Source: Clitoria ternatea (Eukaryota; Streptophyta; Magnoliopsida; Fabales; Fabaceae). From it: a stretch of DNA of 64,000 nucleotides. The position numbers and the translations under genes are program-made. Shown here in pieces: positions 36,935 through 49,500 of this stretch (position 1 is the stretch's first letter; each line of letters begins with the position of its first letter). The DNA lies in NCBI GenBank assembly GCA_037962975.1, contig CM075673.1, positions 118,935,001 to 118,999,000 on the forward strand, in the 5' to 3' direction. The notes beneath the pieces are model-generated. The model did no database searches. It saw only the letters and a list, made by a program, of their open reading frames with translations, and was not told the DNA's origin.

Positions 36935-36938
36935 CTTG

Positions 36939-39290
36939 TGACGTCCTAAGTCAATTATACAATTATCTTAAGTTATTTAATTAAATTTTTGGATAAATTT
37001 TCACAAATAATATATCTAATTATCTCATCTTTATAAACATTTATTTTCAGTAAAAATGGTTCAGAATATAAAATAGATTATGAACTAAAAACCCCAAAAG
37101 CCATTGAAAATGGAAGAAAACACAAAACTGGAATACGCGTCAGGCTGGCGCTCATCGTCAGCTTGACAGTAACAACACTTGATGCTGTTACACATTTTAG
37201 GACAATTGGCCAACTTCTAACCTACCCAAATGGCCCGTTTCAGATCCGATTGCCACGAAACTTCATGGGCCATATGTTTTCCTCATTCTAGAATTGTTGG
37301 CATTGTCCGTTTGCCAAATTTCCATCATATGTATGAGTTATGTACAAAATGTAGTTTAACTTAATTATGTGTAAAACCCTTGTACCAACCAACCTAAATG
37401 AACACCAAATGGTCCAAGGCCTATATGCACGGTTTCAAAATGTCCTAAAGGACCTATTAGTCCTTTCTGGGGGTCCCGAAACCCACCGGATCTCAAATTC
37501 ACCTATTTAGTTCCTCAATTTCACATAAAATCCTAATCATAACATATGCATGAATCTTCCACAATTAATTAGATTCATCACTCAATTCTCAATCACATCA
37601 CACAATAACCATGCACATAAACAGATCCTACCCATATTCAAAATCAATCATTCAATATTGGCTCCGTGCCACTATACATCAAACTAATACACTAATCATA
37701 CAATCATCATAATTCAATCCTCATCATCATCCACGGTTCATCAACATCACATGATCATCATTATCATCCTATTCATATCAACTATCAGCAGTCACACATC
37801 AATACACAACTACGTACTCCGATATTAAACACTAAAAGAATAATAAATTGCATAACACATACAATATTATTACACACGCTAAATCCACAACATAATACAA
37901 TGTATTACATAATTCCATTATTCCTTGGCATTAACTCTCTGCTTGACGCACCTCCGGGGCATTGACATCCTCCCTGTCACTGGTCACTAAGATTAAACAA
38001 CAGCAAGGGGAGTGTTTGGAATATCATGATTAATTTAGGACAAAATAATAAATGTAAAATGTACTTACTTAATACCTAGTAGTCTTATTATTAATTAGCT
38101 TACCCGGCTCCATTGTATTAATATACATATGTCTTGCCTCTGTAGCATAATACTCTATTTACACATTTCATAATATCATTTACAAGTCAACATGAACTAC
38201 ATACATAGTTTCATTTTCAACTCATACAAAGAACATATCCTACATTAAACCTCATTCATATTCAAAGCATATTCATGATCAATCATTAATTTCATCATAA
38301 AACCTCATGAACATTAATTCATGTATATAACACCACTAACTCACATGCATAATTGATTCCTAGTATCCAGATACTAAAGGATCAAACTTCAGCTGGGGAT
38401 CCGACTTGACACCCTATGAACTCGACTTAGTTCACCGAGCCCGACTTGACTCCCCACCTCAACCACTGGGTCTGACTTGACCACTGGGTAGCTCAACAGG
38501 GTATAAAAACCACGGGAGCCAAAAAGGAGGGGTACATCATACCGTTGGCCATCCCATACCACATAATTACATACAAACTCACATCATCATGGCACAAACA
38601 ACATCAAATCCATTCATATCTGTCAGAAACTGACATTCAATAATTCAGGGTGGCCGACTTGCCTAACCCATCAATTGCAATACATTCCTTATAATCACAA
38701 TGTCATACATCACAAAACATTCGAAGGTTCACCTTTGATTACTTAATTAATTAATTCAACACCTATTTCTCTTATTATTCATATATTCACACATCACCAT
38801 TTATATACATTCATATATATATATATAAATGTTTTCTAACTAATTTGTAAGCTTTCTATCACATAATTTACTATTCTAACATAATTTCTCAACACTTTAA
38901 TTATCTAATCACATATAAACATGCATGAGTAATTAAATGAATCATAACTAACTATGTCTACAACTTCCTAATTAATGTCTAAGCTCCTCGAAAATACCAC
39001 ATATACCAATCCTAATTAATTATGACTTGAACACCCCCTTACCTCGATTCCAAGCTTTAATAATTTGTTCTTGGTGTCGGTTGCATCCTCCGGTCACTCG
39101 ATTCATAGCTCCTCTTCTGAATTCGATACCTGCTTCGCCTATCTCCAACACTCTTTCTGGTATCTACGGTCATCGAAATACCAACTCAATTAGCACATTA
39201 CCTTCCTTACCCTTCTAAACTCGTAATCTAAGCTCTCAAGTCCATCAATACCCAAAATCCAAACCCCCATGGCCATATGTGAATTCAGTT
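36939..39290 (-). mobile_element. Degenerate chromovirus-type LTR, minus strand
   Basis: The edge at 36939 faces the minus-strand PBS, so this is the 3' end (U5 side) of an LTR in reverse. It contains CCCAGTGG-type GC-rich segments (38390-38520) and low-complexity A/T sequence, no coding potential. The far boundary near 39290 is set only by change of character and is uncertain. Confidence 0.5.
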
Positions 39291-40198
39291 TTGAGAGAGG
39301 GGAAGAAGATGAGAAGAAGAATCATGCAATCAAGGGCCCTTACATGTATTAAATAGTAATTGTTACTATTGATGATTGTGATGCCATCGTGGTTGATACA
39401 AGTATGATCTTGTATGTGAAATTCAAATTGTATTGGCAAGCATAGGATGTTATGAATTTGAAATGTAGTTATTAATATGCTTTGTTGGTTTCCATGCGTG
39501 GATTACTGCTATGATGATTGATATTCTTTTGATTACCATGTGTGGTTTGATGTAACTATGAATGTTGTGCCTTGAGGGGCCTTATGATTAATTGTATGCT
39601 ACTAATGACAATGCTAAATGGAAAATATACCCCTAAATGAGAGGGTGGGAGAATCCTTACACGGTTAAGAATTGACATATGCATTGTTGCATTATTGCAT
39701 CCATGACATTCATAGGATAACATTGAATACATGGTTGCGATCACGAGTATACTAAAATGATAAAAGATCCTACGGGATTCTATGAGAATGAGTACCCTAT
39801 GCGTGAGGGAATGAGTCTGTGGTTGCAATCATATGACAGATTGAAATGATATAGGTGGTTGCGATCACCAGTGTATTGAAATGACAATGTTGAAAGTCTT
39901 CCGGGACTAGATGAGAATGAGTACCCTATGCGTGGGGTAATGAGTCTGTGGCTGCGATCACATGACAGATTGAAATGAATGAACGTGGTTGCGATCACGA
40001 GAATATGGAATTGAAAAGTCTTGTGGGACTATATGAGGGGAGTACCCTATGCGTGGGGAAGCCAGTATGAGAATGATGTATGTGGTTGCGATCACAATGA
40101 TAAAGATCCTGTGGGATTTTGTGAAATGGACCCTTGTGTGGGCGAAAGATACTTGATAGATTATAAGTGGTTGTGATCACTTCAGAAACCATGTGTGT
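39291..40198 (+). repeat. LTR-like remnant with tandem repeats
   Basis: Seven occurrences of GTGGTTGCGATCAC or close variants between 39732 and 40180, interleaved with GAGTACCCTATGCGTG units. The pattern resembles the downstream third of the nested chromovirus LTR (GTTGTGTCCTTTGAGG-like and GGGGTTCC-like units), so it is probably a diverged LTR piece. Confidence 0.5.
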
Positions 40199-42404
40199 TG
40201 TAACATCCCTATTTTTATTTTTATATTAAAATTTTAAAGGAATTAGATTGTGGTTCTTTAGAACTTTTTAATCTACATATTATTTATGATTTTTTGGAAA
40301 TTTAGAAATATTTTAATTAAATAATATTTTTTAAATAATTTTAAATTCATATAAAGTGACTTAAATTAAAAATATTTACAAGAAAGTGAAGTTAAAGTAT
40401 AAGAAAATTTTCTAAAATCCATTTCAAGTAGACTTATCTAAAAATGATCGGTTTGAGAAAAATCTTGATTTTTGCCAATCGTAAAAAAAATTGGAAACGT
40501 ATCAATAAATTTTTATTAACAGAAAATTTTAGATTTTAAAAATTTAAACTTTATATTACTTATTATAAAATTAGTGAGGACTGATATAATATCGCTAAAT
40601 TTCAAAAAGGACTGATTTTAAATATTTAAAATATACCGAGTGAAATGTTACTATTTAGCTTAATAATTCAGCCGATATTTACTATGCAAAACACTGTGCA
40701 TGCACAAAAATTTGAAGGTTGAACAGTAATCAGGAACGAAATTTTCAATTCTTGCACAGTGCTTTTATATTAAAATATTCAAATACATAGTAATTATTTT
40801 GGCTATAAATACGGATGAAGAGTAACGAAGAAATTCAATTTCTGATTAAGTTTTCTTAATATAGTAGTGGTAGTGAGATAGTGGTGGAAGTAAGAGAGAG
40901 AAATAATTTTTTTTGGAAGAAGGTTCTGCTAAAATTCTAAGGTAAGAATACCTCTCTTTTATATTTTTTTGGGTTATTTTCATCTCGTTTTAAAAATCTA
41001 TTATTATACTGGATATAATATTATTTTAAGTTACTATTCTAAATAATAAAATACTATTTAAATAGTAAATTACTATTTCAATAGTAAATTACTATTTACT
41101 ATTACTATTTACTGTTACTATTTACTGTTACTACTCATATTTTACTATTTACCGTTACTATTTACGTTTTACTCTTTACCGTTACTATTCATATTTTACT
41201 ATTTATCGTTACTACTCACATTTTACTATTTATCATTACTATTCATGTTTTATTATTTACTGTTACTATTCACTATTACTATTCACGATTCACGATTCAC
41301 TATTCACTATTCAAAATTTACTATTTCTATTTTAAGTAGAAATTTTAATTTTCATCTTGTAACTATATTAAAATGAAATTGGTATGTTTTAGAACTCAGA
41401 GACGAGACGCGTACGGATTTTCAATAACGAATCAGGATACAAGAGGTAAGGGGGAGTGAGATAAGAATATAATATGAAAAGACATAAGAATAATGGGAGG
41501 AGTCCTCTACTCCTTTTAAATTTAATAATATTATTATTTTAAAATATTAACTTCTTAACTTAAAATTTATAATAAATTTTAAATTAAATATGTGATATAA
41601 CTAACTCTGACATACCTATGCAAGGATCTAGACTTTCATAACCTATACGACATGGATTGAACCTATGCAAGGACTTGAACTAGTTTGACCTATATGGACT
41701 GAGCTATACCTATGCAAGGACTGGATTATATGGACTTACATAAACCTATGTAAGGAATGGACTATAAGGACTCAAAATCAATTTTGATAATTTAAATAAC
41801 GATTAAAATTTGAATTATATTTAATTGATTTGATTATAATTATTAGTATTTGATTATTATTGATGACATTTAATTTTGATCGATATTATTTTATTGTGAT
41901 TGACAATTTTTTGTAATTAATGATATTGTGATTGATAATATTTGATTATGATTGATGATCTTGTGATATGAAGTTAAGCATATAGCAAGCATGACGAAAA
42001 GCTAAAACTCAGTAAGAATTTTCTTACCTTACTCTTTAAATTTTATTATTTTAAATCTTTTATTTCTTCTTAGAAATTATTTTTATTAACTTTACTTTTA
42101 ATATTTAGAATAAAAAAATTAGTATTTATTTTAGAAAGAAGTCATTTTATAAAAATTAATTTATAAAAAGGTGGAGATAATTAAATCTTGAATTATAGAA
42201 AAATTTTATAATTTTAAGTATTTTTGGTTAATGATTTAAAGATTATTCTCTTTTAATAAAATAAAATTTTCAAAAGAAAATTATTTTCTTTTTCCAACTT
42301 AATAACTAATGATATTTGAAAATAATTGAGATTTTTAAATTCGATCTTGTTAAGATTCAATTTGAGAAAGATTATGTAAAGTTTGTGTTTGAATATGTAT
42401 TTCA
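40199..42404 (+). mobile_element. Chromovirus-type LTR fragment, plus strand
   Basis: Starts TGTAACATCCC, nearly the same as the start of the nested chromovirus LTR, and runs as AT-rich non-coding sequence until the Sirevirus LTR. It contains a TACTATTTAC minisatellite and four ACCTATGCAAGGA repeats (41610-41765). No matching LTR end is seen, consistent with interruption by the Sirevirus. Confidence 0.55.
41055..41335 (+). repeat. TACTATTTAC-type minisatellite
   Basis: About 280 bp of imperfect 6-16-bp units built from TACTATT and GTTACTATT, inside the LTR fragment. Confidence 0.75.
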
Positions 42405-42511
42405 GGTTGAATAATTTTGATAATGATAAAAGCAATTGAAGACTCAAAGAAAAAGGCTCAACTTACCATGAAAACAGAGAAAACAACATCAGACCTGCAA
42501 AAACACGTATG

Positions 42512-42963
42512 ATAATCAATTACAGCATCCAACATAATCGATTACCTATGTTCTGTTTATCACCTAATCGATTGCATCAATGGAGATAATTGATTACCAA
42601 GTTGAGAATTTGAATTAAAAGCATCAGGTTCATCTCCTAATCGATTACAAGGTTGCAACAATCGATTACCAAGGTTCTGTAAGGTCACTAATCGATTACC
42701 AAACCAGGTCTAATCGATTATGAAAGTTCTATTTGTATTCTAATCGATTTCATGAAAGGCATAATCGATTACCATGCTGCGTAACACAATTAAATGCATC
42801 AGGTGCTACTCACAATCGATTACAAGGCACTACATAATTGATTAGCAATGTTCTGTTTCTCATCTAATCGACTACATGGGACAGTCTAATCGATTAGAAA
42901 GCAAATTACACTATAAAATTTAAAGTGTAATCGATTACAGCTCGAGGCCTAATCGATTACTAT
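42512..42963 (+). repeat. Array of TAATCGATTA palindromes, first copy
   Basis: About 16 copies of TAATCGATTAC or one-base variants in about 450 bp, spaced roughly 25-35 bp, in the U3 part of the LTR. A second array is at 51387-51691. Confidence 0.9.
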
Positions 42964-43084
42964 CGTGCCAGAAATTGGGGAAAAGCATTTTTTTTTGGTG
43001 GGAAACCAGCTCATTTCTCTATTGTTACTCCAATGCCCATACTGTGCAACGGCTTTGAAGACTTTAGGGCACCTCTCCAAGGCC

Positions 43085-43091
43085 TATAAAT
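43085..43091 (+). promoter_or_regulatory. Sirevirus LTR TATA box
   Basis: TATAAAT about 120 bp after the palindrome array, a plausible core promoter for the element RNA. Confidence 0.6.
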
Positions 43092-43229
43092 GCAAGACTC
43101 ATTCAAGCTACTCCATGCATCCAAATCCATCAAAGGGAAATCAAATCTTGAGTCTTGTGAGTTCTATTTCTTTATGTAGTTTCATTTTCTGAAACTTAGA
43201 GCTTATATTTGTAAATCCTCTCTTGTGAG

Positions 43230-45834
43230 TGAAACATCCTTACTTAATTAAAAATAAGACCGAACAAGGAAAATTTTTTCCCAAAATGAGACCAACGGAA
43301 CCAGGCATAATAGAGAAGGTAAGGGAAATAAAACCCAATTCTAATGCAAATAGCGGAAGAAGGAGCGCCTAAGCGAGCCCAACACAACGCTCGCTCGCTC
43401 AGGCGAGGGCCAATACGCTTGAGCGAGACAGCCTAACTCGCTCGGGCGAAACACCATTCGCGTAAGCTAAACCAATTAAAGACTTTCCTTTCCTCTCCTA
43501 CTCGCTAGGGCGGACACTTAGTCGCTGACGCGAGTAACTCCACTCGAGTTTTCCTTCACTCGAAGTCAGAATCTAAGTTCACTCAGAAATGTCTTATTCT
43601 CACGATTCCCTTGTGTATTCTCTCACTCACACCCATTTTATTATTGGGGATTCACAACTAAGACTCACTTGGAAGTTGACTCCTACAATCCCCTCACTCG
43701 GGAATGTTTTCCGTACCCATCTCTCAGGAATATAATCTACAGCACACTAAAGCTTTCTCACCAAGTCAGATTCTACCTAAGAATCGTACAACTTCACTCA
43801 CTCGGAAATACTCTAATTCCCTGCCACTCGGAGTATAGATAAATTCCTCTACATGCAAAGGACCTTGCAAGACTGAAATCTACTCCCTATTATCTAGATC
43901 GTACTCTCTCTCTAATAAGTTTACTACAGCAGGCTTACCCGAATTCACATTGCCAATTCAATCATCAGGGAACATTCACTCGGTTGATTTACACTCGGAA
44001 TCACCAAAACACTCCTAGTCGGAAGTTTGTAACAAGGGAAACCTTTCGCTCCATAACCCGCTGACCAATGTACACTACCCGAGCATTCATACACAACATA
44101 GGATGAACCTACAGTATAATATATATATATATAAACCTTTACATGCACACTGTCATATTCTTCACCCGGAAAGTGTTTAGTTCAAATATAATTAAACAAG
44201 GACCAAAATGTGAGCCGGCCAAGGCTATGACTGAACCTTATATACAGTATATACATATACACATATAATTCCACAGTACACAACGCTTCACACGGTATGT
44301 AGCTTTCCCATCATTCACCATCTCGTGCGATGTTCACTGAAAAATAGCCACAGTAGGGGTGAGCTTTTACATATAAAATGACAGTTAGTGACTCGGCATC
44401 AACATCAGTACACACACACGTGTTCACTCGGGTTACACTCAATTTAAATTAACACCATGCAGACTATGATATTTTCAATAACATACACTCACATACATAT
44501 TACGTGAAGCTCGTTTTCATTCATACAAAAGCATGCATCAACTTATTCGGAATTCATTCATATCACTCCCGAGTCATACGGGTCGTACTATTCTAATTAA
44601 CGTTGTATCTACATGCATGCCTGCGGATCCGACTTATACAATGATTTTCAGTTACAGGTTCCCTTACTGGCCTCTCGTCCGTTAGCCCTTCCCGTGTGGT
44701 ACCGGCCTCCCATTGACGTCTCGAGACTTAACTCTAGCTCCCTTGGCTACCACGAGCTCTCAGAGGATCTAGCCAAGGGTCTGTAGCTGGAGATCATTTC
44801 TTTGGGGTTCCTGACCTTCCACAGGTCACCCCGTTCCTATACATGCAGCTTATGTGTTTTATCAGCGAGCATCCTCGATTATCCGACACATTCCTCGTAA
44901 CCATTAGAGTCATAACCGATCCAACATAGTTCCTACATTCACTCATTAATCGTACCAGCATACACAGCAATCAAACAGTTCATGTCTATGACATCCCAGA
45001 TGATATCAACCAACAACCACACATACATATCCTCTTGGTATTAACAATAATAAGAACATGCATCACATGCGTTTATGTGTAAATGACTATCAGAACCCAG
45101 CACAATAACTTTGAACACATGCATATAAATGTATAACTATTAACAGGACTCTACTATCACACATATGGTATCCAAGAATTAACGATCATGCATTGCACAC
45201 AGTCATCATAAACACATTCGCACACACGTAAGGCAACACGTTCATCCGGTACCGTCCATAAACCATGCATTTGACATGCAAGCGCCCCCTACCTACTGAA
45301 GGGACTCGAGAAGCTCTTCTGTTTCCTGACGTTTGGTCCGATGCTCTATTTGCTTTGTTCAGTATTCTCACTCGTTCAGTCCCCCCCCGAACACAGTTGT
45401 ACTCTGCAATCGGCTCGGGGACAAGAAGCTGTTCTTCTCCTATTTCGACGATCGTCCTTCACCAATCGAAGAAAACTCCAAATCCTCTGCAACACCGTCG
45501 TCGTGAGCTTGCAGAACAGAGAACAGAGGAGAAGAAGAACGAAGAAGAAGAAGAAAAGGGAACAAAGAGAGGAGAAGTAGAGGAAGAGGAATTAGAATGA
45601 ACAACAGTAGTGGGCTCCCAAATATATATGCACCGAAGAACGAAGGAAGTGGGGTGGGAAAACGTGAAGCAACAGCTTCCACACGTGGAACATACACACA
45701 AATCATAATCAATTAGTCATTAATCAAATTCTTAAGTTTAAAATTAACTAATAAGAAATTCATACTTGTGCAATTATTTTTAGTTTCGTGGCTTAATCTC
45801 ATTCGGTAATTAATTTTTAAATCGGGATGTTACA
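43230..45834 (-). mobile_element. Chromovirus solo LTR inserted in the Sirevirus LTR
   Basis: 2605 bp with TGAAACATCC...GGGATGTTACA ends and a perfect 5-bp target duplication GTGAG at 43225-43229 and 45835-45839. On the minus strand it begins TGTAACATCCC and carries CCGAGT motifs and CGCTTGAGCG hairpins as in the nested chromovirus LTR. No PBS, polypurine tract or gag-pol is inside, so it is a solo LTR left by recombination between two LTRs. Pyrimidine-rich open frames at 45265-45712 are not believed to be genes. Confidence 0.9.
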
Positions 45835-46471
45835 GTGAGAGTTTAGAAATTGTGAGAGCTTTCATTTGTTTATCTACTCTATTGAGAGAGTTTATTGATT
45901 GTAAAACCAAACACCAAAACACCAAGGTTATTCACTCTAGGTTGAGTGGTCACAAAGGTTGGGGTTCAACTTTTGGGTATTGAGAGTTTTAGAGATTGAG
46001 TGGGTTGCCCTTGTGCTAGTGAGGATTGAGTTCTCAAGTGTGGGACACTAGGAAGCTACAATTGCTCATAGCTTGTATCTCTAAACTTCAATAGTAGAAA
46101 TCCTTCAAGTGGGTTGCTTGAAGGCGAGACGTACACCGGGTTGGTGGAACTCGTTAAATTGGTTTGCAAAATTTTCTTCCCTACTCTCTTGCATTTACTT
46201 ATTGTACTTGATTGGTATATTGATTTAATTGTGATATTATTGCTTGAACTTGAGTAACTAGGCTAAGTTAAAGTGTTGCACACCAAGTGTTTGATAAATT
46301 GCCTTAGCAACATTGGCACACTTTCTCATATTGATTCTTGCTCTACACTTGCTATTTCTTACATACAAGCATACTTAGTGAAAAAGAAATCAATTTCAAA
46401 GGCATTCCAATGAAAAGTTTTAAAACTCAATTCACCCCCCTCTTGAGTATTGAGGCCACTTGAACAACAAG

Positions 46472-46483
46472 TGGTATCAGAGC
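46472..46483 (+). other. Primer-binding site, initiator tRNA-Met type (Sirevirus)
   Basis: TGGTATCAGAGC two bases after the LTR end CAACA. Confidence 0.9.
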
Positions 46484-46524
46484 TTGACTCTTAGTAGATC
46501 AAGCTTAACAGCTTTAAGAGAACA

Positions 46525-49500
46525 ATGGCCTCTAATTCTCTAAATCTGTTTCCTAAGGGTGGTGCCACAAATAGACCTCCTGCTTTCAATGGGGAAGGCT
46601 ATGCTTTTTGGAAAGAAAGGATGAAAATTTTTGTACAATTTATTGACCTTAAAATGTCGAATGCAATTGAAAATGGTTCTTTGATACCCATGCATATTAT
46701 AGATGGTAAACAAGTAGAAAAATTGATGGATGATTGGACTAGTGAAGAAGAAAAGAAAGTCCAATATAACTATAAAGCCAAAAATCTAATCACCTTAGCC
46801 TTAGGCCCTGATGAATTCCTTAGAGTAGTTACATGTAAATCCGCCAAGGATATGTGGGATACCTTACAAATAACCCATGAAGGTATAAGTGATGTTAAAG
46901 ACTCTAAGATTAGTACCTTAACTAGTCAGTATGAAAGCTTCAGATTAAATTCTGGAGAAACAATTGTTGATATGCAAAAGAGGTTCACCCTTATTATAAA
47001 TCATCTAATTACTCTTGGCAAGACTTACACTAACAAAGAACTTATTCATAAAGTGTTAAAAAGTCTTACTAGGGAATGGCAACCTCTTGTCACCGCCATC
47101 AAACAATCTCCAAGCATCAATTAAATGTCTCTTGCTACACTATTCGGTAAGTTACAAGAACAGGAACAAGAGTTGAAAGAATTGAAGATGGCGAAAGATG
47201 AAGAAAAGTCTTCTAAGAAGAAAGGTCTAGCTCTCAAGGCCACTTCTATCAATGAAGAAGAATCCAGTAGTGAGCTTGATGAAGAAGAAGAGTTTGGACT
47301 GTTTGTGAAGCATTTCAGAAAATTATGAGAAACAAACGTTTCCAAAAGAGCTTCAAACCTCAAGGTAAGAAACCAATCTCAAATGAAAATTCTTCCTCAC
47401 CAAATTGCTTTGAGTATGGTAAGGAATGGCACTTCAAGGTGGATTGCCCAAATCTCAAGTAGAAGAACAAAGAGAAAAGAGGAAGAAGAAGAGCTTACAT
47501 TGCTTAGGATGAAAATGAGATAAGTAGCTCAGACGAATCTGAAAACGAGGAAGCCAATCTATGCCTCATGGCAAATCATCAAGATGAAGATGATGAGGTA
47601 AGCTTTCTTGACTTAGATAGAGATGAATTGCTTGATGTATTTGAGGAATTGTATGACAAGTTTGTTAAAATCTCAAACAAGTATAAGTTATCTAGGAAAA
47701 CTATTGATATTCTTGAAAGCATCTTGTACAACTTGGCAAAGAAAATGAATGTTTGAAAAAGGAATTAGCAAATGTTCAAGCATGCTCCAAGAATAAACCT
47801 TGTGATTTTGTAAAGAAATGTGACATCCTAGAAACTAAGGTTTTAGACTTAAATAAAAACTTAGAGAAGTTTACAAATGGTAGAGATAATTTGAATGTAT
47901 TACTTGGAAATCAAAGATGCATGTTTAACAAAACCGGATTAGGATACAATTCTACCAAAAAGGTAAAGCATTACAAAAACTTTTTTATACCACCTAGAAA
48001 ATCTTCATCACTATTCACTAAATGCAATCATTGTGGTGCTAAAGGACATAATGCTTTAAATTGCCATATTAGAAAGCTTGGACCAAAAGTGGTAAGAAAG
48101 GTGTGGGTTCCCAAAGGGACATTACCACAAGCTAACCAAAAAGGACCCAACATAAAATGGGTACCAAGTTCTCTAAACTAATTTTGTTTTGTAGGTATGC
48201 TTCAAGGCAAGCAACACCCATTGGTACTTGGATAGTGGGTGTTCAAAGCACATGACGAGAGATATGAGCAAATTCACAACTTTCACTCCCAAAAGAAAAG
48301 GAAGCGTCACTTATGGGGATAATACCAAAGGAAGAATACTTGGCATTGGAAACTTTGGTAAAAATTCCTCTACTTCAATTAGTGATGTATTATATGTTGA
48401 AGGACTCAAACATAACTTGCTTAGCATAAGTCAATTATGTGATAAAGGATGTAGAGTATTATTTGAATCTAATTGTTGCATAATTTAAAATAAGCTAAAT
48501 AAGGAAGTTAAGTTTGTTGGTAAAAGAATTGATAATATTTACATGATTGATGTTGATAGTTTGTCTTCAAATGATGTACAATGCTTTATGACTAGAGAGG
48601 ATGAATCATGGTTATGGCATAGAAGAATAACACATATACATGTAGACCATCTAAACAAACTTGTTTCTAAAGAATTAGTAATTGGTTTACCAAAGCTCAA
48701 ATTTGAAAATAAACTTTATGATGCATGTCAAAAGGGAAAACAAGTAAAGGCATCTTTTCAAGCTAAAAACATGTTTCTACTTAAAGGCCTTTAGAAATTT
48801 TGTACATGGATCTATTTGGACCTGCCAAAATCAAAAGCTTTAGTGGTAATTACTATGGTCTAGTAATTGTAGATGACTATTCAAGATATACATGGACCTT
48901 GTTTCTTACTCACAAAAATGAAGCATTCATGCATTTAAGAAACTAGCCAAGGTTATCCAAAACGAACAAAATTCAAAGATTGCATCCATAAGAACCGATC
49001 ATGGGGGAGAATTTGAAAATCAATCATTTGAAAAGTTTTATGAAAAACCTGGTATTGAACACAATTTTTCAGCTCCTAGAACTCCACAACAAAATAGAGT
49101 GGTTGAAAGGAAAAATAGATCTTTAGTGGAGCTTGCAAGAACCATGTTAAATGAAAATAACATTGCGAAACATTTTTAGGCCGATACGGTAAATATCGCT
49201 TATCACGTAATGAATAGATGTTTGATTAGGCTTATTCTAAAGAAAACCCCCTATGAACTTTACAAAGGAAGAAAACCAAACATTTCCTATTTTCATATAT
49301 TTGGATGCAAATGCTTTGTACTTAACAATGGAAAGGATAATCTAGAAAAGTTTGATGCTAAAGCTGATGAGGCAAATTTTCTTGGATATTCATCATCAAG
49401 TAAATGTTATCGAGTATTTAACAAACAAACAAACACTGTTGAGGAATCAATTCATGTGAAATTTGATGAAAGTAGCCATAACTCCCCGAGAAAGGAAGAT

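Larger units (their letters stand above)
36339..36938 (-). mobile_element. Leader fragment of a non-autonomous or truncated retroelement
   Basis: Read on the minus strand, an initiator-Met PBS (36934-36923) follows the LTR ending at 36939, and about 580 bp of leader-like sequence follows, including the 5S rRNA-derived block. No gag is present, and the fragment ends at 36339. The plus-strand start there, TGATCTGGTCTTGATACCGG, closely resembles the first bases of the Tat-1 LTR, so this edge may be a Tat-type terminus. Confidence 0.5.
42405..46469 (+). repeat. 5' LTR of the Sirevirus, interrupted
   Basis: The right edge ends CAACA two bases before the PBS. The left edge is taken at GGTTGAATAATTTT, the place matching an expected TGTTGA start; no second LTR is available to confirm it. 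Without the 2605-bp insert plus TSD it is about 1.45 kb. Confidence 0.55.

Noticed and set aside
45265..45712. Several overlapping frames in the solo LTR
   Set aside because: Purine/pyrimidine-rich sequence gives open frames on both strands; within an LTR, no known domain.
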